A DNA stretch of 64,000 nucleotides from Adiantum capillus-veneris. Taxonomy: Eukaryota; Streptophyta; Polypodiopsida; Polypodiales; Pteridaceae. The translations under genes were made by a program, and so were the position numbers. The DNA lies in contig CM043969.1 of NCBI GenBank assembly GCA_014529385.2, forward strand, positions 36,281,446 through 36,345,445, read 5' to 3'. Within the stretch, counting starts at the first letter, position 1, and every line of letters starts with the position of its first letter. Below, piece by piece: positions 45,506 through 57,407 of the stretch. Below the pieces are notes generated by a model. The model had not been told where the DNA came from, did no database searches, and worked only from the letters and a program-made list of their open reading frames with translations.

Positions 45506-46965
45506 TTAAACTTTTGATTTTTTCTAAGCAATTGATAAAGAGGATCAACTACATGCACATAATGTGTAATCCAAATAACATAAAAGACACATTCTCCTAG
45601 AAACCTTCTAACCTGAGTGATGCTAGTGCATGTTTCTTTCATTCTTTGGATGGAATCTACCTTTGTTGGACAAGGTTTCCTACCGTATGGCCCACACATG
45701 TGCCCCACAATGAGCACTTCATTGACACCAAACATAGAATTTTTCCCTGACAATGTAAGATTCACTTATTCCAACCTAGACAAAATTTTGTCACAATCAT
45801 TTATGTGATTTACCACAAACCTGCGATATCCCCTGAAATCCAAAGGTTCATCTTTCTCCCTTTCTTCACATCCTTTGATAGGAAAATTATCAATGAAAGG
45901 CATTGTTATTTGAGGAATAAAGTCATGTAAGACCTTATTCATCCCATTCATCATATGTGCAACCGAGTTGGTTGTTTCCTATGGTGGCAAGGTACACATC
46001 CTTATCGAACCCACAGGTGTCCTCATGGTTGTCAAGTCTCTGCTTTCAATTGCAAGCTAAAATTGATCATACCTTGAGTAGAGATTCCCCATTGAGTAGA
46101 TTACCCTCCCTGCAAACGCCTTTGCAAACTCATCCACAATTGAACCTGTACCTACATTTCTAATTGTCACCTTGTTCCACTGGTTGTATATCTTGGCTGA
46201 AGCATAGAGAACCATTCTAATTGTGAACCACCTGTTTGAGTATGTAACACAAGAAGGCTCCAAAAATATTCCCATTTTCATTTCTAATTCAGTAGCTCTA
46301 CTAACTTTGGCAAATGAGCCTTTGGAATCGGAATAGGCAGCAGATTCCAAGGCACATGAGGTATTGTGAAAATTACCATAGGAGCTACAATAGAAGGATC
46401 AACAAATCTCACGTGGCTCAAATGCAAAGGCCTCACCATGCTTTGAAAGAATTTATTTGAAGCAGTTTGTCTCCTCTTGTGTTAGAAACTCCTCGCAACC
46501 AATCTGCAACTCTTGAAAAGACTCCTTTGTAAAGATATGCCCGATATTTTTAGGATTCCTTAAACTTGGTTGCAAAGAAGATTGCTCAATCTTTTCCCTG
46601 TTGTTGGGTGGTAAGGGTAAAGCTACTAGTTTCACCTTCTTTGCTACACTCTTGTATTTAGTTTCAACATGGACTTCTGGGCAACCTGTTTGGTTTTCTT
46701 TAAAGGCTTCTATTACTTGATGCATTTCCATAGAGAAAACTTCCACAAGTTCATTTTCAAGATGCAAACTAGACCTTATTATAGCATCAAGCTCACCCAT
46801 AGTATCTACAAAAGAAACTTGTTCACACAAACCCAAAACATTTTCAGTAGGCTCTAACAGCCCACTCTCTTTCATTCCCATTTGTACATTATGTACATAT
46901 TGCCTCTCACATCTCTTCAAATCTTCAAGTTTTGTAAAACATACTGATACATTCCTTGTTACCAA
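45496..46965 (-). pseudogene. G2 reverse transcriptase
   Basis: Frames 46965-46453, 46350-46057, 45954-45766 and 45765-45496, broken by stops and shifts. VTIRNVGTGSIVDEF and AGRVIYSMGNLYSRYDQF match G1. The catalytic box reads FIDN (TMPFIDNFPIKG), so the second aspartate is N; G1 has FLDD. LVGHMCGPYGRKPCPTKVD and RRFLGECVFYVIWI follow, as in G1. Confidence 0.87.
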
Positions 46966-47230
46966 GGAGCCCGTTGAGAAAGTTTCACGTATTTCTAGAT
47001 CAGGGGAGACCCTTTTTCTTTCTGTACCACTGCAATCCTGCTTTACAATGGTACTTGGCTAAAACCCATCATTTCCCTATGGTCATGAAACTCTTTGCTC
47101 ACCTTTGGTAGAGGATGTTCTCTAAGGTTGTCACAATTTCATTCATGGTTCACACAAACTGTGAGAAATCGGACAGCACGTTTATCATCTTTGTTGCTAC
47201 GTATCCTAGCATATGTTGAACCATCGTCCA

Positions 47231-47972
47231 TTACCTTTGTTTCCATTTGAACTCCCACAATGTAGGGTTTACAAGGATGAGATGATATGAAGATGTATCC
47301 TGTACAAAGAAGTTCTGATCAATGTTTACATCACCTATTGTCACCTTCACACCTGGACATGCTACATACAATTCACTCGATGAGTTGTCTGCCACTTTTA
47401 CCATCCAACCATGATTTCGTCCATCAGCCATTTGCAATTGTTGTAGAGACTCTTTGACATTATGTTTATTTCTGAACCATGGTCAATCAAGGCAACAAAT
47501 GGCTCTTTAAGATCACCTACCTTGACCAAAGTTTCTGTAGTAGCCCTTGCCCAGTGACTTTGTGAATAGTATCTCCTAGGAATAGCTTCAACTTCTTTAT
47601 CATCATTTGAGAAATGCACTTGCTTCACTCTCCCACTAGATTGGTAGCATCCTACCATAGCTCCATCATCCTCCTTTTTTTTCAACTGCATCCCTTGTGT
47701 CTTCAAGGTTTCTTCGTCAACCTATGGACGAGCACCTCGGCAAGAGTTTGCCTCTTTCTCTTGATGATGTCAATGATCTCCTCGTGGAATTCATGCTTTG
47801 CAATGCCAAGGACTTCTCCCAGAGTGAACTTAATCTTGCTATTCCAAATCCTTTTATCCAAGACTTTCTTTAAATCTGTAGCAACCTCAATATCAGATTG
47901 TAGTTTATAAGTTGGGCCTTTTGTCTTACCTTTTGTTGGCTCTTTCTTCTTTCCAGTTGTAGACTCCTCCAT
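47231..47972 (-). pseudogene. G2 protease
   Basis: Frames 47972-47703, 47706-47398 and 47437-47231. The active site FVALIDHGSEINIMSKS carries the same D-H-G as G1. ELYVACPGVKVTIGDV and a worn LILVNP (from LILGQP) follow. The basic segment upstream (IIDIIKRKRQ) also matches G1. Confidence 0.82.
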
Positions 47973-48230
47973 GAGTACTTCGGGTGGAGATGCTCCTTGT
48001 GCCGAGGGTGTTTAAGAAGGCATTGAGTCACTTCTTGCCCCACTTCTAGAAGCTCTTTTTGATGGTCCTTCATCAACATTCTCAAGTCTACGCTTCTCTT
48101 CTACAATAGCCTCATTTTGTTGGCATTTTGTAATGTAGGCATGCACTGACAATGAGTCCACTGGATCATTCCATCCTGTTTCTAGACGTATGCAATTACC
48201 TGCTTCATGTAGAATCTCTTTTGTAAGCTT

Positions 48231-49257
48231 TCACTTTTTAGCTAATTGCATGAAATTTGGCCAAATTTTACCATGATGGTCACTCACCTCTTCATCACTA
48301 AGATGCTCAATTTTTACTCCATAAGTAGCTGCCTCAACTAAAGAGGTGGCATGGTTAATTGCCATTTCTTCAACTAAGGTTTGCATTCCCCCCTTCCCGA
48401 AGTTAGTTCTCAAGGGTAGACCTATCTCTCTTAAGTGTATTTTACCATCCTTAAAAAAGACAACATCTTTTGACAGAGCATCACTAAATCATCACAATCC
48501 CTTCTTACATGGTTTGTACTATCACACCAAATACATCTATTAGCAAACCCTTCTTTGGGTTGTTGCCTTTGCCTAGGAAGTGGCCCTGACGGTTGGCCTT
48601 TTTCTTCAAGCTTTGCTAGCTTCGCCATCAAGTCACACATTCCCTTCACAAGCTCATCTAGCATGGACTCATCAAAATTAGGAGCGATAAAAGTAGGCTT
48701 TACCATTTTGTCAGAAGTTGAGGTGGAAGGACTTGTAGTGTTTACTACCATCTTGTCCCTTCTTCTTTGTCATTTAGCAAGCAGTGAGACAACACCTTCA
48801 ACCTCATTCTAGTCAGTCTTTAGTCCTTGCTCAATATCTTTATCTTCAAGAAGAACTCCAAATTTTCTTGAAACTCTTCACCTGCAGCTTGTAAGAAAAG
48901 TTATGTCTTCTCTGCATCTAGTGTGGCCCTTTCTGTCCTGGTGAGTTGTGCATCAAATTCCCTAAGTAGCTCTATTATTGATAGTCCTTGCTTTGGCTTA
49001 ACTACCCATTCTAAGAATGTCCTTTTGGTCACTCTCTCAGAGTCCTCCATAAAATATTCCTCCTTTAAAGCTACTTTGAGTTCTTCCCAATTTCTCACAT
49101 GCCCATCTTTAATTCCCCTAACATGTTCTCTAGTTTTTGGAGCAACAACTAGCTCTAAGCTTTGAATTATCTCACTTTCTGACATGCGATGCAGCTCCAT
49201 CTCCTTCACATACTCGCGTAAGTACATGGTTACATCTTTTTCATTGAACTGATTCAA
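48231..49257 (-). pseudogene. G2 gag
   Basis: 49257-48901 holds the capsid-like segment (LKVALKEEYFMEDSERVTKRTFLEW). 48751-48431 carries the zinc knuckle CIWCDSTNHVRRDC with all four ligands. 48413-48231 continues toward the protease. The upstream break near 49300 removes a clear start codon. Confidence 0.82.
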
Positions 49258-49431
49258 TCTACTGCTTGTATGACGTTCATTGTTGAAATCTCCCTTATTT
49301 CAGTGGCATGTTGTTGTTGCATGAACATTGCAAATGCTTGAAACATTTGGAATATTGTTGGGTCAAAATGCATACCCTCTTGCTCAACATGATCACCCAT
49401 GGTTACCCACAAACTCTCACCCTAGCATTTT

Positions 49432-49447
49432 CACATCGGGTTCACCA
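49432..49447 (-). promoter_or_regulatory. G2 primer-binding site
   Basis: The minus strand reads TGGTGAACCCGATGTG, seven bases inside the LTR boundary at 49455, matching G1. Confidence 0.7.
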
Positions 49448-49620
49448 AAAAATATGTCAAAAAATTTGCGGTCTTGCCAGGAAAGCACCGGGATTTTGGC
49501 TGTGAGAGTTTGCGAGACAACTCCAAAAAACTATATATAGGAGTTAAACCATAGATGAAATGAAGACTAGGGTTTGGAAGGAAGTGCAATGAAAGAATTC
49601 CCATTCTTTCTCTCTTGCAC

Positions 49621-49866
49621 TCACACACACAAAGAAAGAACACAAAAGAGAATATCAAAACAAACAAAGATGAAAACATCAAGGCTATGGTCATATCGTA
49701 TCATGGATAATATGAAAGGGTTAATAGATGAGTTAATGGCGTTGAATCTTTGCCGACCAAACAGGCTACAAATTGTTCTTTGGAATTCTAGTTTTGTACT
49801 TACCATAATATATATGTTTTGTTTAGTGATTGGGATTAATTGTGTGTACAAATCCTCTTGGTTCAT
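49621..49866 (-). CDS. sORF-b in G2 5' LTR (81 aa, extended)
   Basis: ATG 49866, starting MNQEDLYTQL. F28-Q29, F36-G37, R40, N49-P50, Y58 and D63-V64 are in place; P54 is S. A one-base change near the end removes the usual stop, so the frame runs 11 codons further than the 70-residue norm. The ATG overlaps the TGA of sORF-a (ATGA), exactly as in the other LTR. Confidence 0.65.
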   Translation of the reverse strand: MNQEDLYTQLIPITKQNIYIMVSTKLEFQRTICSLFGRQRFNAINSSINPFILSMIRYDHSLDVFIFVCFDILFCVLSLCV

Positions 49867-50081
49867 AGCAAGATAATTACACTTACATCAAAAGAAAAGT
49901 TATAGTCTATAAGAGGTAGTATGATGGGATCCGATGAAAGAAGTATTTCATTGAGCTTTTCTTGGCCAAAGAGAAACACTATACCTTGTTAAAAGTGTAT
50001 TTTATGGCTAATCCATACATTAATTCTAATAGATCGCACAGAGTGGAAGCGATAGAAATTCTCATCATGTGGATTATTCAT
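49863..50081 (-). pseudogene. sORF-a in G2 5' LTR (frameshifted)
   Basis: ATG 50081 (MNNPHDENF). It matches the intact 3' LTR copy at 17064-17276 up to WISH, where extra bases near 50000 shift the frame to a stop. The remaining sequence still matches in the other frame down to the TGA at 49865-49863. Confidence 0.7.
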
Positions 50082-51076
50082 CAAGGATAATATGTGAGAA
50101 ATGTAGATATGAGGGAAGTGAAGAGATGAGAAGTTTCCCTCCCAAGCCCTATCCTTGTCCGTAGGCAATAAGGATACTGCGGGGAGAGATGTACCTGTAG
50201 CAAGGAGAACCCATAATTTATAGAGAGAATGAATTTCCAAGAGTAGGAGAGATAGGTTTGGTTAAGAAGATGAGATTAGATATATATATATATGTTGGAT
50301 TAGAGATGAAAAAGAAAACAACAAGAAATCAATAAAATATCAATGTAGAACACATCTTACTTGTCAAACCCTTCGGCACCATTTTTGATGGAGAGAAGAA
50401 GAGAGAAGAATTCAACTTTGATTGATACACCAAGTCCAAAACCTTCTTCGATTATAGTTGATCTTCCAATGATAGCTTACAAGAATGGCTAACCTTCCTC
50501 TAGGAGAAAGTGTAGGCTTAGTCTTACGTTAATGGCTAAGTACAATTAGGCATTACTACTCACTACCTCATGAATTCCCCTCATCAATATTATGGCTTGA
50601 ATGGTTTTCAAGGAAGAAGAGGTGCCCTTTTATAGGTGAATGGAACCCCCAAGGGTTTACACAAGAAGAGAAGAGTGAGTGTGAACAGAAACCGGAAAAG
50701 TTAGAAATGAGTTGTCCTGCATGAAGTGGGCAGACTGGGGTCCGATATTTTGATCATATCTCCTCAACCGTGGCTTCAAATAAAAAAGTAAACATATGGG
50801 TAGAAATGTAAGATGATAATGACATAGTAGAAATAAAGAATCAATGCTTTTTGCCCCAAGTTAAAGAGGCGGAGCTATTCACGCTTTTTCCATAGTACTT
50901 TTTGACGGTAAAGTAAGAATATGTTACCCTTGAGATAAATAAAAGGATGAGATAGAAATCTTATTATTATACTTAAATATGCATATGTGCATTATAGGAA
51001 ATATAGTTATGTATCTAAAAAGTGGCAAGATAGATCTTGTAGCATGCGTTCACTATGTACGTGTCACATCACGACA

Positions 51077-52017
51077 TCGTGGTCTCGGCTTTCCCAACGT
51101 CGACCTCTCTCCAGTCCACTCAATGTTATCTCCTTCTACTCCCAATGCTTATCTTCCTTGCTCTTGGCACCCCTCTCACTCAAAGGTCGGCCACCCTCTC
51201 TAGCTGTCTACCCGAGGTAGGTTGCCTGCTAATTCAAGGCACATCCTCCATGTTCGTGATCACGGCTGGTCACCCCGTCTGGTTACGACTCATGGCCTCT
51301 CTCACCTGGTCACTACGCCTGGCTTCAAGATTCCCCTCTCTACCTCTTCGCGCTATGGCGGCTCCTCTCTTCAAGCTTTTGCTGCATCCCCCCTTCGTAT
51401 TGTAGCAGCTCGCGGCCTCTAGTTTCTTGTCTTACTTCTTTCGCACAGTGGTACTAAGTAAAGGTGGTGTGCCTCATCGTGCTTTGTCCGTGTCCGCCGG
51501 ACAGTGTCCGGCTACCCAGATTTATCTCCTTATTCTTTATACATACAAATAAGAAGGATCTCTCACTCATGTTCTCACATGGTGCTCACACAGTGAGATT
51601 GGGCAGCTCCACTCACATCTTGTGTCGTGCTCTCTCTCTCTCTCCCTCCCTCTTTCCCCTTTGCACTCTTTGCAAACGTGAACCGCATCCGCACACTCAC
51701 AATTGCAATGTCCATTTGAGCTGATTTTGACCTCTGAAATTTCTGCAACAGCAGTAAATTTTTGCTACGTTTTTGGGTCAAAAACAATGTTTTTTGACAT
51801 ATCTTGCACACTCGGACTCAAATCTATATGATCTAGGGGTCTACCCCAGGGTTTGGTATGACTTTGTGAGGTGATTCTGGGCGACTACATTCCCAGATTT
51901 GGCCATTTGGGCATTTTGTGTTGTCTCCATTTACGGTTTACTGTTGAGTTTTTGCTCCAGTTACAAGGGAGACTCTGCCAAGATTTTGTCAAATTTGTTT
52001 GCCTATTGTAGAGGCTT
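51077..52017. other. Unassigned spacer right of G2
   Basis: 51077-51420 is G+C-rich and open in two plus frames but has no motif. 51600-52000 probably includes worn copia gag sequence leading into the zinc knuckle at 52156, judged by position only. Confidence 0.35.
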
Positions 52018-52380
52018 GTGAGCTTAACAGTTTGCTCACTTTGTTTTCTTGAGATAGTGCTTTGCTCTCAGGTGGGAGAGTTTTGTGATCTCGAGCATTG
52101 TTTTCCATTGTTTGGCATGGCCATGAGAGGTGATTTGTGTTCATGGCGACTAACATGTTGGTATTGTGGCCACAAGGAGCATATTAAGCAAAGTTGCTTT
52201 AGGCGTATGAGACAGCGGAAGAGGCCGATGCATGGTGCTGCTATGAGGATAGATGCTAGAGAGTATGCATGTGACGGGCATGTCAGTTTTGAGTCTAGCT
52301 TGCCTTTACACTACTTTGTGTCTTGGCATAGCTCATTGTCTACGCGTTTTCTACTAGATGAGCATGCAGTTTTCACGTGA
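52018..52380 (+). pseudogene. K2 copia gag C-terminus with zinc knuckle
   Basis: The frame contains CWYCGHKEHIKQSCFRRMRQRKR, a complete C-X2-C-X4-H-X4-C knuckle at about 52156-52200 followed by a basic stretch, typical of copia Gag. At its end TRFLLDEHAVFT then stop sits where the protease active site (LLDSGAS-type) should be, so D-S-G has become D-E-H. This is the left half of a copia element whose right half is at 57930-58613. Confidence 0.75.
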
Positions 52381-52600
52381 TGCCATGTCATGATTTGTTT
52401 TACTCTTTCTCTAGTGGGATACTTGGTTGTATGCAGTTTGCTGATGGTTCAGCATATGACATAGAGGGTGCTAGAGATGTATGCATGTCTTTACCTAGCG
52501 GTGCCTTGCTTACTCTACAAGATGTATGTTATGTACCAAGACTCTATCAGAGTCTCATTTCAGTGCGTGAATTGCGATTAGTGGACATTGTATACTGCTT
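52377..52600 (+). pseudogene. K2 copia protease C-terminus and pre-integrase
   Basis: After a frameshift the protease continues: MPCHDLFYSFSSG, GCMQFADGSAYDIEGARDVCM, LLTLQDVCYVPRLYQSLISVREL. These match the copia block of the form 'DGS...G.G.v....G....L.DV.yVP.L..nLiSv..L'. Similarity stops near 52600, where the X1 sequence begins; the integrase and RT of this element are missing. Confidence 0.78.
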
Positions 52601-53218
52601 GGAGAGCTGTCATTTCAGATGCACAGGGCTGTGCAAAAATCGTCGAGAATGAAAAAAGCACAAAGATAGCGAAAGGGATTGCACGATATGTACTTCAAAG
52701 CACTAGTGGAATGGACATGGACACCAACCAAAGCCATCTTCAATCGGATGATTCAATACCCTTCACTGAAAGATATCCAGAACGAAAAAAAATCAACACC
52801 CTGTTTTGCAGATACACTAATAGGAAATATTTGGAACACACTTCAAGACTTGAAGAGGCCACAAACTGAAGATGAGATGTTCCTCAAGAGATCTATCATG
52901 ATGCTTCTGAACTCAAAAATCCCAGAGGAGGCACAAGGCCTTAATGTTAATGTTGTCTCCAAGCTACTTTCTATTCATAGGAACTTGTATGGAGCCAAGA
53001 ATTGGCTACTCCAACAAACTGAGAAGACCACTTTGTCCTTTGCCACACGTCATCAGAATCTTCAAAAAAGTCGCATACCTGAAGAGGTAAAGGAGCTAAT
53101 AGTCAACTTTTGGATGCTTGAGACTTGTGTATCCCCCAACAAAGAAGACATATGTCGAAAGAGAATTGGTCGGAAGGAGTATATCGAGCATCCCATCCAT
53201 TTATTGGAATTATCACAG

Positions 53219-55214
53219 GTATGGAAGAAAGCGTATGTGATGTAGTGGCCTTTTGTATTTGTTAGATACTCTTGCCAGGTAGAAGCTTTTCGAGTGCACA
53301 ACTATTTGAATTACTTACATAACTATTGCCAGGGTTGAGCTGCCAATTATTGACCATTATCTATCTATTTTGCTACCAATTACGTGTTTCATGGCTTTTT
53401 GTTATAGTTATTCTTTGGCAATGGCTAGTTAATAGTTGTCAAGTTCATAGCCTTCAAAGTTTGATCGATATCTATGTGTTTCTACATAACTTCTGTCAGG
53501 CTATTTGATTGGTATTGATATTGATAGCCAATAATGACTTATTCTGTAATTACCTACTTGTTGATAGTGATAGATACTAATAACTATTCTAGTTTTAGCA
53601 GTTGTGTAATAGCTATTGATCAGGTATTTGCCTTAGGTGAAACTATTTTGTAGCTAGTGATTTCTATAAAATATCTCTTCATAGCTGTTCATGGCTTGTG
53701 ATTGCTATTTCATAGCCAAAATTTATGTTTTAATAGGTGATCAATAGATATTTTATAGCTAGTCAATGGCATTCTATAGCTAGTGATGACTATTGATAGA
53801 TAATAATCAAGTATTTTCTTTAGGATGAGGTATTTCATAGCTACTCAGAGCTATTTGATAGCTATTCATGGCTAGTGATTGCTATTTCATAGCTAGTGTT
53901 TGCTATTTGAAAGATATTTTATATGTAGTAATTGCTATTTGATAGCTATTCGTAGCTCTTTGATAGCTACCGATAGCTATTCATAGCTAGCAATTGCTAT
54001 TTTATAGCCATTTATTGGTATTTGATAGATAAATAATAGATATTTCATAGCCGATGATTGCCATTTATAGCTAGTGATTGCTATTAATAGCTAATAATCA
54101 AGTATTTTCTTTAGTTAAAGCTATTTCATAGCTAGTGATTGTTGTTTGATAGCTATTGATAGTTGTTCATAGCTAGTGCTTCTTGTTTCATAGCTATTGA
54201 TAGCCATTTGATAGATATCTCATAGCTAGTGTTTACTGTTATTTCATAGCCATAGCTATTCCGTAGCTAGTGATTGCTACATGATAGCTACTAGAACAGC
54301 TCTTTGATAACTATAATAGCTAATGGTAGCTATTTCATAGCTAGTGTTTACTATTTGATAGCTATTTTATAGATAGTAATTGTTGTGAGATAGCTATTGA
54401 TGTTCATAACTACTATTTGATAGCTATTAATAGCTCTTTGGTATCTCTTTGGTAACTGCTATTTGATAGCTCTTCCCAGCTAGTGGTTGTTTCATAGATA
54501 GTGACTGCTATTGGATAACTATTGATAGATAGCTAGCTATTGGCAGCTATTCATAGAAAGTGCTTTCTTTTAACCTATTGATAGTTTTTTGATAGATATC
54601 TCATATCTAGTGTTTTCTATTTCATAGCCAAGGCTACTTTATCGCTAGTGATTGCTACTCGATAGCTAATAATAGCTCTTTGATAACTATAATAGCTTTT
54701 CATAGCTAGTGATTGCTATTTCATAGCTAGTGTTTAGTGATTTCTATGTGGTTTCTATTGGTAGCTCTTTGATAGCTATTGACAGATCTTTAATAGCTTT
54801 TTATAGCTGGTGATAGCTACCTCTCAACTATTGATAGCGGTTCTTAGATATTTCATAGCTAGTTATAGATATTGATTTTCATAACTGCCATTTGATAGCT
54901 ATTGGTAGCTCTCTGATAGCTATTGATAGTGAATGACTAGGTGTTTGATTTAGGTGAAAGGTAATTTATAGTTAGTGATTGTATATGAAACTTACTAGTA
55001 GCTGTTTGATAGCTTTTGATAGCTATTTATAGCTAGTGATTTCTACTTTATGGGTATTTGATAGATAATGATAACTTTTTCTATAGATATTTATAGCTAG
55101 TGATTTGTATTTCATAGCTTTTGATAGCTATTAATAGCTACAACTTACTATTGATAGCTATTGATAGCTAATGAATAGCTTTGACACATGATTTCTTTGT
55201 CATTCAAGTTGTAG
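53219..55214 (+). other. Putative X1 intron (1,996 bp)
   Basis: GT at 53219-53220 and AG at 55213-55214. Joining the flanks keeps the reading frame (ELSQ|LLIKDANPDV) and restores the order of conserved blocks. Most of it is the TAGCTA-rich satellite. The splice sites are inferred, not proven. Confidence 0.5.
53500..55185. repeat. TAGCTA-based degenerate minisatellite
   Basis: About 1.7 kb of imperfect repeats built from ATAGCTA, GATAGCTATT, TTCATAGCTAG and TGATTGCTATT modules. It is A+T-rich, and TAGCTA is self-complementary. Module order is irregular, with an overall periodicity of tens of bases rather than one fixed unit. Confidence 0.9.
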
Positions 55215-57407
55215 CTATTAATCAAGGATGCCAATCCGGATGTACCAATCCAGCTTCGTTCTTTTGAATCAGAGAAGCCCTACTTTGTGTGAAAGCTAAA
55301 GGATATGCTGGCATGTTGTTGTATTTACCATGTGAAAATTTCATTTTTGAAGGAGGCAATGAATCATATGCATAGTCAAACATTTGGAATGGATGGTGGG
55401 TTGTGCAAATGTGCATGCGTTGTGTGCAATGATTCATCACTTGCAGGAACATGTGTTGCTACAAATTACAGTGTTAAGAGCATTTGAAAGCTTATAGATT
55501 CTCTATTGTGTCCCAAGCAAGCTGGCTCTACCTACCATGGTCTAAAATGCCACATGGGTCAGTGTACAAAATGTGGGGCAGAGAAATTTGTATGCTGTCC
55601 ACAGGAGCTGCTTAAGGATGCAAGAACCATCAAAGTCAAAGTATTTAAGGATGTGGAAACATGAAAATGTGAAGGTGGAAAGAAGAAGAAAAGGAAGGAA
55701 CTTATATGCGAGGAGATAATCATTGCTGATTCTCCAATTTTTCATCAAACATGACTTCGTGTATCAATGGCAGGTTGAACAGCTCAAAGCGTACATCATG
55801 CATTTTCTTGAAGATATTGTTGTATCTGTGGTGGATTTTGATGAGAATTATTTATTCAAGGAGCAGAATGAGATCCAGTCCATGCATTGGTATTCCATTC
55901 AGGTCACCATTTTTGTATACATTACCTACTATCGTGTTGGACCTGAGATAAAAAAGACTGTGCACTTTTTCATTTCTGATGATAAAAATCACGACAATTT
56001 TTTTGTCCAACACTGCTTTATGCTACATAGGCAGTGGATAAAAGATAGAGGCTTGGATGTTAGACAACACTGGGTTTGGTCAGATGGTGCAGCATCGCAA
56101 CTCACGGCAAAAAGGCCTTTCTATTTTGTTGGTAGATATGCTGCTTTGATAGGGAAAGTGATGGTGTGGAACTTCTTCGGAGGGAGAAGCTGTGAAAAGG
56201 GCACTTACACACAAGCAGCTGCAGAGCAATGGAGCTACGCTCAAATGTGCAACTGATGTTGTGAAATTTCTTCGCCAGCATTTGTCCGATGGGTCCATTG
56301 CTCACTACCCTTCCAAGAATAGGCATGTAGAGCGTGTGTTTTGGGAGGTCAAGCTTGGAGAAGTGTCCCAGGAGAAAAGATGGGATTGTGAAGCTATCCC
56401 TAATGCACGCTCCATACATTCTGTTCGGGGCTACTCAAAACAAGATGGCTCCTCCGTCGCACACAGGCAGCTATCTTGCTATTGTAGTGCATGCATGCAC
56501 AACCAGTGGAAGAATTGCAGCAACAAAACATACGTGTCTAGCTGGAGTTTCCACAAAATCGCTCAAAGTGATGGTGGAAATAGTGATTACGAATTTGAGG
56601 ATCCTATCTATGAAGGGCACTATGAAGCATTGAGTGATGCGATTCAGGTAGGTGACAACTTTGCTGTCAATTCCAAGGAGGAGAACGAAAAAGGTGTCAA
56701 CTTTAACTTGATCAAGTGCACAAGCACATTGGAGAATCTCAAAGCACACGACGTTGATAGTTGGGGCAGTGTGCTTAAAGCAGGGTAGCACATTTTGAAA
56801 GGCCTCTATTATAAGCAGGTCAACGATTATTGCTATACGATTTTGGGCAGAAACATGGTCTTCATGTACTCCCATCTTGTCAGGTGTATAAAAATCCCAC
56901 TGACAGTAGTCCAGGGTGCTAGGGGATTGTATACGATCTCGCCGAAGGTCTTTGAATCTGTATACAGCAGCATGACATGGGAGATGTAATTTTAATCGTT
57001 TGGTTTTTATATGAGCAAACAAGTCTTGTCATTCTATTCATATGGTCTACATGCATTGCTAGTCAGTTATGCAGGGTTAACAGGTACAATTTTTTACCAT
57101 TCACTACCAAATCTACAAGTAGATTGTCCTATTTCTATCAATACAACTCTCATGGCACCAAAACATGGAAATTGAGCAAATACTAAACAAATGATGTTTA
57201 TGTACTCGAACTTAAGACTGGAACTTAATAAGCTTTGCACAAAAGTAAACAGTGCAATGTCGCATAAAGCTAGATTTTGTATAATGTACTCAACATAAGA
57301 TTGGAACTTAATAACCTTCTCAGGAAAAAAACAATAAATGGTTGCTTTGAGCAATGAATTATATTCCAAATTTTTGCAATGAGCAAGAACCATAAAAAAG
57401 TATGGTG

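Larger units (their letters stand above)
16654..51076 (-). mobile_element. G2: Ty3/gypsy element, split by nested insertions
   Basis: The left LTR is in two pieces (16654-17715 and 42806-43739) separated by N1 with its duplication TTAAT. The right LTR is 49455-51076. Between them, on the minus strand, lie gag, protease, RT, RNase H and integrase (43797-49257), all broken. Without the insert the element is about 9.3 kb. It shares its primer-binding site, polypurine tract, DHG protease loop and Gag motifs with G1. The flanks give only a weak target duplication (ACGT on the left against TCGT on the right). Confidence 0.88.
49455..51076 (-). repeat. G2 5' LTR with sORF pair
   Basis: About 1,622 bp. 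Plus-strand start TGTCAAAAAATTTGCGG, end ACGACA. It matches 16654-17715 plus 42806-43739 except for a 390-bp deletion near 50805. It contains sORF-b (49621-49866) and a broken sORF-a (49863-50081) on the minus strand. Confidence 0.88.
52679..56989 (+). pseudogene. X1: decayed DDE-transposase-like gene with a 2-kb intron
   Basis: Exon 1 (52679-53218, from ATG 52679) has EEVKELIVNFWMLETCVSPNK and RRIGRKEYIEHPIHLLELSQ-type blocks. It ends at a donor CAG|GTATGG. Exon 2 begins after TTGTAG at 55215 in the same phase: NPDVPIQ, RSFESEKPYFV, CCCIYHVK, a Cys-rich segment (LLCPKQ...YH...CHMGQCTKCGAEKF), then WVWSDGAASQL...RPFYFVGRY and WNFFGG. The pattern SDG...WNFF followed by VKRAL resembles a widespread, poorly named DDE-like family. 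Near 56180 a deletion removes the expected G-H-G-K-G/DGxGA segment and shifts the frame. Other breaks: TGA in exon 2, and TAG at 56786 inside an otherwise open C-terminus ending at 56989. Confidence 0.6.

Noticed and set aside
53500-55185. CRISPR-like array
   Set aside because: No constant repeat with unique spacers; the modules are irregular and A+T-rich in a plant genome.
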